64,000 bases of DNA from Roseateles sp. DAIF2 (GTDB lineage: Bacteria; Pseudomonadota; Gammaproteobacteria; Burkholderiales; Burkholderiaceae_C), in the NCBI RefSeq assembly GCF_015624425.1, contig NZ_CP049919.1, positions 5,456,001-5,520,000 of the forward strand, in the 5' to 3' direction. Numbering within the stretch: position 1 is the first letter of the stretch; the number at the start of each line of letters is the position of its first letter. Position numbers and translations under genes: made by a program. Shown piece after piece: positions 46,031 through 55,008 of this stretch. The notes below the pieces were generated by a model that saw only the letters and a list, made by a program, of their open reading frames with translations, ran no database searches and was not told the origin of the DNA.

Positions 46031-47836
46031 TTAAGTCTCGTCTTGCGCCGGCCGCGGTGCGGGGCGCCGCACACTACGGCCGCGCAGGGCTGCGCCCGCC
46101 GCGACCAAGCCGAGCATCCAGGCCCAGCCGGCGGCACCACCGCCGCCGCCTCCGCCACCACCACTATCCGCAGCGGGAGCTGGTGCTGGCGCGGGCGTTG
46201 GCGCAGGAGCAGGCACTGGGGCTGGAGCAGGAGCCGGCGCCGGGGTCGCGGCCGCCACCGCGGCGGCGGCATCCAGCATGCCGGCGCCGCAGGTGCTGGT
46301 GGTGCAATAGCACTCGTCCTGCTTCGTGGCGCTGGGCGCCTGGCATTGCGCGATGCCGGCGGTCGCGCCGCTGCTCACGAAGGGCCGCACGGTGCTGCGC
46401 AGCAGGTTGGCGACCTGACTGGGTGTCAGGCTCGGCTGCTGGGCCAGCATCAGGGCCACCACGCCGCTGACCAGCGGGGTTGAGAAGCTGGTGCCGACGC
46501 CGCCGACATAGCGCTCATCGTTCGCCACCGGCCCCTGGCTGCCGCTGTTGGTCGTGCTGAGGATCGGATACAGGCAGGGGCCGGTCGCATTGCCATTGGC
46601 ATCAACATTGACGCAGTTGCCGCCCGGTGCGGCCAGGGTCACCTCGGAGCCCAGGCTGGAGAAACCGACCTTGGAGCCGATATGGCGCAGGCCGGCCACG
46701 GTAATCACGCCGGGGCAGTTGCCGGGCAGGCCGACCGCCAGGCCCTCGGTATTGCCGGCAGCCGCAACCACAACGGCATTGCGTGCAGTTGCCTCGCTGA
46801 TGGCCTGTCGATACAGCGCGCCAATGCCCGTGGTGCCGCAGCTGCCGCTACCGCCCAGGCTGAGGTTCAACACCCGGGCCGGATTCGGGTTGGCGGGCAG
46901 TCCCGGCACGCTGACGCCGGCGGCCCAGCGCATGCCGGCGATGATGTCGGAGTCGTAGCCGCCGCATTTGCCCAGCACCCGTACCGGCAGGATCTTGCTG
47001 CCCCAGGCCACGCCCGCGATGCCCTGGCCGTTGTTGCTGGTCGCGGCGATCAGGCCGGCCACACGGGTGCCATGCCAGCTGCTGTTGGCCACATCCTCGC
47101 TGGTGCAAGTACTGCCCAGACTGCCACCGTTGATGTCGGCTTGAGTGACCCAATCACCGGGATCGGAGGCGTCGTTGTCGGCATGGTTGCCGTCGTTGGC
47201 GATCGCCAGTGCCGTCGAACTGCCGCTGCTGAAGCCGACCATGTCATAGCCGCCGACGATCTGCGCGGCCAGGTCCGGATGATCCTTGCGGATGCCGGTA
47301 TCGAGCACCGCCACGACGATCGAGTTGCTGCCGGTGGTGCGATCCCAGGCCGCCGGGGCATTGATGCTGGAGACGATGCCCGCGCTCGGCTCGCGCAGAT
47401 ACCACTGACCGGCGGCCGGACCGCTTGAGGGGCCGGTCATGTAATAAGAGTCATTGGGTGTCGCATAGTGGCGGCGGCGCTGGTCCACCACCACCATCTC
47501 GACCTCGCCGTCCTGCGCCAGGCGCTGGGCCAGCGCGGCGGAGCTCATGCCGCGGGCGGTGATCACATGGGTGCGCTCGTCCAGGCTCAGCCGCGCGGCC
47601 AGGCTGCGACCGGTGCGCAGGCCCAGGCCATAGGCGCGGGTCTGCGCGATGTCGGCGGCCTCCATAGCGCGGGCGCGCAGCGCCAGCGGCTTGGCGCGCA
47701 CGCTCTGCGCCGCGGCCTTGAAGCGCACGATCACCCGGGCCTCCTCCGCCTCGCTGGCCGCATGGACGGCAGTGGACGCATAGCCCAGCGCCAGGGCCGA
47801 GCTCAGCAGGGACAAACGCAGCAGCATGGGCTTCAT
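46031..47836 (-). CDS. Subtilisin-family (S8) exported serine protease with C-terminal anchor
   Basis: The protein has 601 aa. A signal peptide (MKPMLLRLSLLSSALALGYASTAVHA) and an I9-like propeptide (about 30-115) precede the catalytic domain with the triad Asp179 (VAVLDTGIRKDHPD), His255 (SSWHGTRVAGLIAA) and Ser450 (GTSFSTPLVSGVVA). Extra Cys pairs suggest disulfides. The tail has a Pro/Ala repeat spacer (about 535-560), a run of nine Gly, a hydrophobic helix and an Arg-rich end, the plan of GlyGly-CTERM/rhombosortase-type sorting signals. It is probably exported and surface-anchored or released after processing. Confidence 0.92.
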   Translation of the reverse strand: MKPMLLRLSLLSSALALGYASTAVHAASEAEEARVIVRFKAAAQSVRAKPLALRARAMEAADIAQTRAYGLGLRTGRSLAARLSLDERTHVITARGMSSAALAQRLAQDGEVEMVVVDQRRRHYATPNDSYYMTGPSSGPAAGQWYLREPSAGIVSSINAPAAWDRTTGSNSIVVAVLDTGIRKDHPDLAAQIVGGYDMVGFSSGSSTALAIANDGNHADNDASDPGDWVTQADINGGSLGSTCTSEDVANSSWHGTRVAGLIAATSNNGQGIAGVAWGSKILPVRVLGKCGGYDSDIIAGMRWAAGVSVPGLPANPNPARVLNLSLGGSGSCGTTGIGALYRQAISEATARNAVVVAAAGNTEGLAVGLPGNCPGVITVAGLRHIGSKVGFSSLGSEVTLAAPGGNCVNVDANGNATGPCLYPILSTTNSGSQGPVANDERYVGGVGTSFSTPLVSGVVALMLAQQPSLTPSQVANLLRSTVRPFVSSGATAGIAQCQAPSATKQDECYCTTSTCGAGMLDAAAAVAAATPAPAPAPAPVPAPAPTPAPAPAPAADSGGGGGGGGGAAGWAWMLGLVAAGAALRGRSVRRPAPRPAQDET

Positions 47837-47865
47837 GATGGGGGAACTCCGCATTGGGCCAGCCC

Positions 47866-47893
47866 AGTGTAGGCGCGCTCCGTGACGGTGCAA
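47866..47893 (-). promoter_or_regulatory. Probable promoter of the subtilase gene
   Basis: On the minus strand TTGCAC (47893-47888), 16-bp spacer and TACACT (47871-47866) precede the ATG at 47836 by about 30 nt. Confidence 0.4.
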
Positions 47894-47955
47894 GGGTCAA
47901 GAAGGGCGAGCGGTGGATGTCAAATCCAGCGTACACGTCCTTGGCTGCACAAGGG

Positions 47956-48999
47956 TCAGCCCAGCTCTACCTTGCCGCAGGGCACCGTCACGACCAGGCT
48001 CTGCCCCAACATCTGATCGAACAAAGTCGGCGGCATGCCCATCGTCAGCTCGGACAGCCAGGTCGTGAGCTCCAGCCTGTTCAGATTGGGTTCTCCGATC
48101 TCGCCCACCCGATTGGGCAGGGCGGGCCGCCCAAGCGTCCACATCAGCTTGAAGGGGCAGCCCATGGAGTCGAGATCGAACCGCACGGGTCTACGCTCCA
48201 GGTCGGTCATGCGGGCCAGGAAGCTCGTCAAATCCATGTCCTTGAAGGTGTACACCGGATCATCCGCCGTATGCGAGCGGAATTTGAAGAGCTGCTCGGA
48301 AACCTGCGGCTCTGCGCCGTCGGGCAGACAGGGCATGCGGTACTCGGCCACATGGTCCAGCACCGCATTGCGCACCCGGTCATCGGCCTTGGCATAGACC
48401 ACCTTGACCTGAGGCGGTGCCGTCGGGCTGTCGAAGCGCATTTGCACCACCACGTTGCCGAACTCGCGAGGCTTGAAGCGCGTGCCTGTCAGCGAGTCCT
48501 CCCAGACGCGCAATTGACGGGCCGGGGTGCGAATGCAGGCATGCCAATCCTTGTGCGGTGTCGACGGCACATGGCGCGGCGCGCTCCAGTGCACGGCATC
48601 ACCACCGCGCGCGGCAAAGTTGAACTCCTGCACCACATCCACGCGCTGCCCGGCCGGCAAGCAGGGCAGGCGATACGCGGCGACATGACGCTCCACGCTT
48701 TCCACGATGCGCTCGCTGCCCGCGCGGAACAGCAACTGGACCGCAGGCGCCTTGTCCGCCGCGGTGAAGCTGAGCCGCACACGCAGGGTACCGTCGCGCA
48801 AGGCCTTCTTATCGAACTCGGGATAGTCGGGCGGGGCCTGCGGGCGCTGCAAGCAGGCCAGCAGCTCCTTGCCCTCCTCGTTGTTGACCGCTTGTTGCTG
48901 TTGAGCCAGCGCAGCGCCTTGCCATAGCAACAGGATCGCCAACAGCCCCTGACCCCAGCCCTTGCACCGTTGCCCCGGTGCCTGTGTCTTTGCAGCCAT
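47956..48999 (-). CDS. Exported protein with two TonB-C-like repeats, unknown function
   Basis: The protein has 347 aa from the ATG at 48999 (AAAGGG Shine-Dalgarno 9 nt upstream). A signal peptide (GWGQGLLAILLLWQGAALAQ) is followed by two homologous repeats. Repeat 1 (about 66-130) has GTLRVRLSFTAADKAPAVQL and VERHVAAYRLPCLPAGQ; repeat 2 (about 182-250) has GNVVVQMRFDSPTAPPQVKV and LDHVAEYRMPCLPDGA. Each resembles a TonB C-terminal domain, in which a beta strand, a helix and a second strand end in a (W/Y)R(F/M)-P motif, but with a conserved Cys at the Pro site. A third domain (about 260-347) has two Cys. No membrane TonB helix or proline spacer exists, so it is not a standard energy transducer. 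Confidence 0.6.
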   Translation of the reverse strand: MAAKTQAPGQRCKGWGQGLLAILLLWQGAALAQQQQAVNNEEGKELLACLQRPQAPPDYPEFDKKALRDGTLRVRLSFTAADKAPAVQLLFRAGSERIVESVERHVAAYRLPCLPAGQRVDVVQEFNFAARGGDAVHWSAPRHVPSTPHKDWHACIRTPARQLRVWEDSLTGTRFKPREFGNVVVQMRFDSPTAPPQVKVVYAKADDRVRNAVLDHVAEYRMPCLPDGAEPQVSEQLFKFRSHTADDPVYTFKDMDLTSFLARMTDLERRPVRFDLDSMGCPFKLMWTLGRPALPNRVGEIGEPNLNRLELTTWLSELTMGMPPTLFDQMLGQSLVVTVPCGKVELG

Positions 49000-49114
49000 C
49001 CTCACCATCCCTTTGTACTGTTGTTGTCCGCCACCCCAGCGGGTGGCAGCGCAGTATGCGCCGGGCTCACCACGGCACAGATCCCACCAAAGAGTGAGCC
49101 AAGTCACAAAAGAA

Positions 49115-49144
49115 GAAGCCCCGGCCGTCTCCGGCCGGGGCTTC
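49115..49144 (-). terminator. Intrinsic terminator of gap
   Basis: A 13-bp perfect stem (49115-49127 with 49132-49144), 4-nt loop, GC-rich, followed on the minus strand by TTCTTTTG. It lies 22 nt after the gap stop and is the strongest terminator in the window. Confidence 0.85.
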
Positions 49145-49166
49145 AAGGGGTGGTGAAATACGCCGC

Positions 49167-50174
<1,008 letters not shown>

Positions 50175-50210
50175 CTAACAAAAACAAGAAAAACACAAAA
50201 CCCAAACGAC

Positions 50211-50235
50211 AAGGGGTGCCGTTGCCGCACCCCTT
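50211..50235 (-). terminator. Hairpin between tkt and gap
   Basis: AAGGGGTGC (50211-50219) pairs perfectly with GCACCCCTT (50227-50235). On the minus strand it follows the tkt stop by 15 nt. The T-tract is interrupted, so it may attenuate or process a tkt-gap transcript rather than fully stop it. Confidence 0.55.
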
Positions 50236-50250
50236 CTTCTCACTTCGTCA

Positions 50251-52305
50251 TCACTTGCGTGCCTTCAGGCGGGCCGCGCCGATCGCGACCTTGACCGTGT
50301 CGGCCACGTTCTCGGCGGTGAAGCCGAAATGCTTGAACAGCACGCCGGCCGGGGCCGACTCGCCGTAGCTGTCGATGCCCACCACGGCGGCGCAGCGGTA
50401 CTTCCACCAGAAATCGGTGACGCCCATTTCCACCGCGATGCGCGGCAGGCCCTCGGGCAGCACGCTGGCCTTGTACTTGGCGTCCTGGCGGTCGAACACA
50501 TTGGTCGAAGGCATCGACACCACGCGCACCGCGATGCCGGCCACCGCCAGTTGCTGCTGCGCGGCCAGCGCCAGCTGCACCTCGGAGCCGGTGGCGATGA
50601 TCACCGCCTGGGCCTTCTTGTTCTTCAGGCCGATCGCGGCCGGCTCGCTCAGCACGTAGCCGCCCTTGGCGATCTCGTCCACCGCGGTCTTCGGCGCGTA
50701 GTTCAGGTTCTGGCGGCTCAGGGCCAGCACGCTGGGGCGCTGAGCATTGCCGATCGCCATGGTCCAGGCCACCACCGTCTCGGTCGTGTCGGCCGGGCGC
50801 CAGACGTCCAGGCCGGGGATCAGGCGCAGGCTGGAGACATGCTCGATCGACTGGTGCGTCGGGCCGTCCTCGCCCAGGCCGATCGAGTCATGCGTGAACA
50901 CATGGATCACGCGCTGCTTCATCAGCGCGGCCATGCGGATCGCGTTGCGGCTGTAGTCGCTGAAGGTCAGGAAGGTGCCGCCGTAGGGGATGTAGCCGCC
51001 ATGCAGCGCGATGCCGTTCATGATCGCGGCCATGCCGAACTCGCGCACGCCGTAGTTGATGTGGCGGCCGCCGTTGGCGCTGCCGTCGACTTCCAGGCGG
51101 AAGGCCGGCGTGCTCTTGGTGTTGGTCAGGTTCGAGCCGGTCAGGTCGGCGCTGCCGCCCAGCAGCTCGGGCAGCGCGGCGGTGAAGGCCTCCAGCGCCA
51201 GCTGGCTGGCCTTGCGGCTGGCCACGGTCTGGGCCTCGGTATGCGCCTTCACGACCGCATCGACCGCGATCTGCGCGAAGTTCTCCGGCAGCACGCCGGC
51301 CATGCGGCGCTGGAACTCGGCGGCCAGCTCGGGATGGGCCTCGGCATAGGCGTCGAAGCGCGCATCCCAGGCCTGCTCGAGGTTCTCGCCGGCGTCCTTG
51401 GCGTCCCACTCGTTGTAGACCTCGGCCGGCAGGTGGAAGGGTTCGTGCACCCAGCCCAGCGCGTCGCGGGTCAGCTTGATCTCCTCGACGCCCAGCGGCT
51501 CGCCATGCGCCTTGGCGGTGTTGGCGCGGTTCGGCGAGCCCTTGCCGATATGGGTCTTGGCGATCACCAGGGTCGGCTTGTCGCTGCTGGTCTTGGCGCG
51601 GGCGATCGCCGCGTCCACCGCCTCAACGTCATGGCCGTCCACCGGGCCGATCACGTTCCAGCCATAGGCCTCGAAGCGCTTGGCGGTGTCGTCGATGAAC
51701 CAGGGCGCGACCTGGCCGTCGATCGAGATGCCGTTGTCGTCGTAGATCGCGATCAGCTTGTTCAGCTTCCAGGCGCCGGCCAGCGCGCAGGCTTCGTGGC
51801 TGATGCCCTCCATCAGGCAGCCGTCGCCCAGGAACACATAGGTGTGGTGGTCGACGATCGAATGCTGTTCGCGGTTGAACTCCTTGGCCAGCATCTTCTC
51901 GGCCAGCGCCAGGCCCACCGCGTTGGTGATGCCCTGGCCCAGCGGACCGGTGGTGGTCTCGACGCCGGGGGTGATGCCCACCTCGGGGTGGCCCGGGGTC
52001 TTGCTGTGCAGCTGGCGGAAGTTCTTCAGCTCCTCGATCGGCAGCGCGTAACCGGTGAGGTGCAGCAGCGCATAGATCAGCATCGAGCCATGGCCGTTGG
52101 ACAGCACGAAACGGTCGCGGTCGGCCCAATGCGGATTGGCCGGGTTGTGGCGCAGATGGCGGCCCCACAGCGCGACGGCGATCTCGGCCATGCCCATCGG
52201 CGCGCCCGGATGGCCGGAATTGGCCTGCTGCACGGCGTCCATCGCCAATGCGCGGATGGCGTTGGCCATCAGGGAGGTGTTCTGGACGGCAGCGGTATCG
52301 GCCAT
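50251..52305 (-). CDS. tkt: Transketolase
   Basis: The protein has 684 aa, full length. The thiamine-diphosphate motif [40 protein letters not shown] and the substrate-binding His in [16 protein letters not shown] and [21 protein letters not shown] are intact. It moves two-carbon units in the pentose phosphate (and, where present, Calvin) cycle. It is divergent from the hemerythrin gene. No Calvin-cycle genes lie near. Confidence 0.97.
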   Translation of the reverse strand: MADTAAVQNTSLMANAIRALAMDAVQQANSGHPGAPMGMAEIAVALWGRHLRHNPANPHWADRDRFVLSNGHGSMLIYALLHLTGYALPIEELKNFRQLHSKTPGHPEVGITPGVETTTGPLGQGITNAVGLALAEKMLAKEFNREQHSIVDHHTYVFLGDGCLMEGISHEACALAGAWKLNKLIAIYDDNGISIDGQVAPWFIDDTAKRFEAYGWNVIGPVDGHDVEAVDAAIARAKTSSDKPTLVIAKTHIGKGSPNRANTAKAHGEPLGVEEIKLTRDALGWVHEPFHLPAEVYNEWDAKDAGENLEQAWDARFDAYAEAHPELAAEFQRRMAGVLPENFAQIAVDAVVKAHTEAQTVASRKASQLALEAFTAALPELLGGSADLTGSNLTNTKSTPAFRLEVDGSANGGRHINYGVREFGMAAIMNGIALHGGYIPYGGTFLTFSDYSRNAIRMAALMKQRVIHVFTHDSIGLGEDGPTHQSIEHVSSLRLIPGLDVWRPADTTETVVAWTMAIGNAQRPSVLALSRQNLNYAPKTAVDEIAKGGYVLSEPAAIGLKNKKAQAVIIATGSEVQLALAAQQQLAVAGIAVRVVSMPSTNVFDRQDAKYKASVLPEGLPRIAVEMGVTDFWWKYRCAAVVGIDSYGESAPAGVLFKHFGFTAENVADTVKVAIGAARLKARK

Positions 52306-52451
52306 GGTCGGTGCGGGACGGAGTTGCGAGGGAATCGGGGATTTTACTTGGCCGCCGACGCCCCCTGGGTTTGACCTGGGACAAGCCGGTTACCGCCCCG
52401 CCCGGGCAAGCTGGCAGGCAGCCCGGGTTGGCGCCGGGACAGGAGCCGGCC

Positions 52452-53021
52452 ATGGAGCCCAAGACCCTTCGCATCATCCGCGCCGAGCATGGCGCGCTGG
52501 CCGCGATGCTGCACACGCTGGCCCTGATGGCGCGCCAGCCGCGTCCCGATTTCGACGCGCTGCGCGCGATGCTGTTCTATGTCGACGAGTTCCCCGAGCG
52601 CCTGCACCATCCGAAGGAGAGCGAGCTGCTGTTCGCCCGCCTGCGCGCGCTGGCGCCGCAGGCACGCGAGCTGCTGGACCGGCTGGACGCCGACCATGCC
52701 CGCGGCGAGCGCGCGGTGCGCGCGCTGCAGCATGCGCTGCTGGCCTACGAGCTGCTCGGCGAACCGCGCCGCCAGGCCTTCGAGGCCGCCGCGCTGCGCT
52801 ATGTGGACGCCTATCTGGAGCATATGGGCCTCGAGGAGCGCGAGGTGCTGCCGCTGGCGCTGCGCCTGCTAGGCCCCGAGGACTGGGCCGAGCTGGACGA
52901 GGCCTTCGCCGCCAACCGCGATCCGCTGACCGGCCACGCGCCGGACGAGCCCTACCAGGCCCTGTTCGCGCGCATCCTGCGCCTGGTGCCGGCGCCGCTG
53001 GGGCTGGGCGCGCCGAACTGA
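52452..53021 (+). CDS. Hemerythrin HHE-domain protein
   Basis: The protein has 189 aa from the ATG at 52452, preceded by CAGGAG. A four-helix bundle with the HHE ligand pattern: His in RAEHGALAAMLH, FPERLHHPKESELLF with the HxxxE-type motif, DADHARGERAV and the later YLEHMGLEEREVLPLA. It binds a diiron centre and probably senses or buffers O2 or NO, or protects iron-sulfur proteins. The following three-gene signalling operon has its own promoter, so a functional link is uncertain. Confidence 0.88.
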   Translation: MEPKTLRIIRAEHGALAAMLHTLALMARQPRPDFDALRAMLFYVDEFPERLHHPKESELLFARLRALAPQARELLDRLDADHARGERAVRALQHALLAYELLGEPRRQAFEAAALRYVDAYLEHMGLEEREVLPLALRLLGPEDWAELDEAFAANRDPLTGHAPDEPYQALFARILRLVPAPLGLGAPN

Positions 53022-53036
53022 GCCGCCAAGAAGGGC

Positions 53037-53064
53037 TTGCCAACGCGCGGCACCGGCATAGACT
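53037..53064 (+). promoter_or_regulatory. Promoter of the three-gene signalling operon
   Basis: TTGCCA (53037-53042, 5/6), 16-bp spacer, TAGACT (53059-53064, 4/6). Predicted start about 53071, leaving a 44-nt leader with a GGGAGA Shine-Dalgarno before ATG 53115. Confidence 0.5.
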
Positions 53065-53114
53065 GGGGCCGTTCGCGATCCTTCTTCTTCATTCGACAGC
53101 GGCAGGGAGACGGC

Positions 53115-54473
53115 ATGACCGTAACCGCGTCAGAAGCAGCGTCGCCCACGATCCTGTTCGTGGACGATGAACCCTCGATCCTCAGCGCCCTGCGGCGCCT
53201 GTTCCGGCCCGAGGGCTACCGGGTGCTGCTGGCCGAGAGCGCAACCGCCGCGCTGGCCCTGCTCGAGACCGAGCCGGTGGACCTGGTGGTCTCCGACATG
53301 CGCATGCCGGTGATGGACGGAGCGCAGTTCCTCGAGCAGGTGCGGCGGCGCTGGCCCGAGCTGGTGCGCATCCTGCTGACCGGCTATGCCGACATCGGCG
53401 CCACCATCGCGGCGATCAACCGCGGCGAGATCCACCGCTACATCGCCAAGCCCTGGGAGGACCAGGACCTGCTGCTGGTGGTGCGCGAGGGCCTGACGCG
53501 GCGCCGGCTGGAGCAGGAGAACCGGCATCTGCAGCGGCTGACCGCGGCGCAGAACGAGCAGCTGCAGAGCGCCAATGCCGAGCTGGAGCGGCGCGTGCTG
53601 GCGCGCACGCAGGAGATCGCCCAGATCAACGGCTTCCTCGAGCAGGCCTATGCCGAACTGGAGCAGCAGTTCCTGCTCTCGCTGGACGTGTTCGCCGGCC
53701 TGCTGGAGCTGCGCGAGGGTGGCAGCGCCGGCCATTCGCGCCGGGTGGCGCTGCTGGCGCGCCGCACCGCTGAGCGCCTGGGGCTGGATCCGCCGACATG
53801 CCAGGACGTCTTCAGCGCCGGCCTGCTGCACGAGATCGGCAAGATCGGCCTGCCCGATGCGCTGCTGCGCAAGCCGGTCTCGACCATGAACGGCGAAGAA
53901 CAGGCGCGCTACCGCCAGCACAACCTGAATGCCGAGGCCGCGCTGCTGGCCCTGCCGCGCCTGCAGCGCGCCGCGCGCTTCGTGCGCTGGCAGGATGAGC
54001 GCATCGACGGCCGCGGCCTGCCCGACGGGTTGGCCGGCGACGAACTGCCGCGCGCGGCCCAGGCCCTGAGCCTGGCGGTCCATTACCACGGTCTGCTGTC
54101 GGGCCGGCTGGCGGCGAAGCGGCTGGGGCCGACCGAGGCTGCGGCGGTGATCAAGCAGGGCGCCGGCCTGCGCTATGAGCCGGCCGTCGTCGCGGCCTTC
54201 CAGCAGGTGCTGGCCGAGGCCCCGCCGGAGGTCGAGTCGGACTGGCTGATCGCCGCGGCCGAGCTGCGCCCGGGCATGGTGCTGGCCCGCGATCTGCTGA
54301 GCCCGCAGGGCACCCTGCTGCTGGCCGCCGGCTTCTGCTTCGACGCCCACAAGGTGCGGCAGATCCACGAGTTCATCGAACGCGGCGGCGTCCGGCTCAA
54401 TCTGCATGTGCGCCGGCCGCCCCCCACCGCAGCCACGGAGGCCGCCCATGAATCCGCGCATCCTGCTCGTTGA
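53115..54473 (+). CDS. Response regulator with degenerate HD-GYP output domain
   Basis: The protein has 452 aa. The receiver domain (about 10-130) has phosphoacceptor Asp61 (LVVSDMRMPVMDG) and Lys in YIAKPWED. A coiled coil (about 125-185) connects to an HD-GYP-like domain (about 190-345). The metal-site residues are altered: HE (239-240) instead of HD, QDER (293-296) instead of HHER, GRGLP instead of GYP, and VHYHG where DxxDA is usual. Loss of several ligands predicts no c-di-GMP phosphodiesterase activity. A C-terminal domain (about 375-445; LRPGMVLARDLLSPQGTLLL) resembles that found after many HD-GYP proteins. It probably works as an adaptor. It overlaps the next gene by 26 nt. Confidence 0.85.
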   Translation: MTVTASEAASPTILFVDDEPSILSALRRLFRPEGYRVLLAESATAALALLETEPVDLVVSDMRMPVMDGAQFLEQVRRRWPELVRILLTGYADIGATIAAINRGEIHRYIAKPWEDQDLLLVVREGLTRRRLEQENRHLQRLTAAQNEQLQSANAELERRVLARTQEIAQINGFLEQAYAELEQQFLLSLDVFAGLLELREGGSAGHSRRVALLARRTAERLGLDPPTCQDVFSAGLLHEIGKIGLPDALLRKPVSTMNGEEQARYRQHNLNAEAALLALPRLQRAARFVRWQDERIDGRGLPDGLAGDELPRAAQALSLAVHYHGLLSGRLAAKRLGPTEAAAVIKQGAGLRYEPAVVAAFQQVLAEAPPEVESDWLIAAAELRPGMVLARDLLSPQGTLLLAAGFCFDAHKVRQIHEFIERGGVRLNLHVRRPPPTAATEAAHESAHPAR

Positions 54474-55008
54474 CGACGAGCCCCATATCCTCAGCGCCCT
54501 GCAGCGCAGCCTGCGCCTGGGCCTGCGCGAGCTGGACCTGCACTGGGAGCTGGAACCCCATGCGGACCCACGCGCGGCGCTGGCAAGGGCCGGCGACTGC
54601 GCGTTTTCGCTGGTGCTGTCGGACTACCGCATGCCGCAGCTGGACGGTGTTGCGCTGCTGAGCCGGCTGCGTGAGCTGCAGCCCGACTGCGTGCGCGTCA
54701 TCCTGTCCGGCCAGGCCGACCAGCAGGCCCTGCTGGCGGCGATCAACGAGGCCCAGATCGCCCGCTTCATCGCCAAGCCCTGGGTCGATGCCGAGCTGAT
54801 CGCCGCGCTGCGCGAGCTGCTGGCGCAGCGCGAGCGGCGGCTCGAGACCGAGGCGCTGGCCGATGCGATGCGCCGGCAGCGCGGCGAGCTGAGCGCGCAG
54901 GAGCTGGAGCAGCGCCGGCTGGAGCGCCTGGAGCCCGGGCTGACGCGGGTGCGCTGGGACAGCGACGGCTCGGTCATCATGGATGACGGCCCGCAGCCGC
55001 TGCCGTGA
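54448..55008 (+). CDS. Receiver-domain protein without DNA-binding output
   Basis: The protein has 186 aa. The receiver domain (about 1-130) has Asp9/Asp10, phosphoacceptor Asp59 (LVLSDYRMPQLDG), and Lys in FIAKPW. A helical coiled-coil tail (about 125-175) is rich in Gln/Glu/Arg. The FIAKPW and LSGQAD segments resemble the receiver of the upstream HD-GYP-like protein, suggesting an old duplication. It overlaps both neighbours (26 nt and 4 nt), so it is produced with them. It may be a phosphate sink or relay. Confidence 0.85.
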   Translation: MNPRILLVDDEPHILSALQRSLRLGLRELDLHWELEPHADPRAALARAGDCAFSLVLSDYRMPQLDGVALLSRLRELQPDCVRVILSGQADQQALLAAINEAQIARFIAKPWVDAELIAALRELLAQRERRLETEALADAMRRQRGELSAQELEQRRLERLEPGLTRVRWDSDGSVIMDDGPQPLP

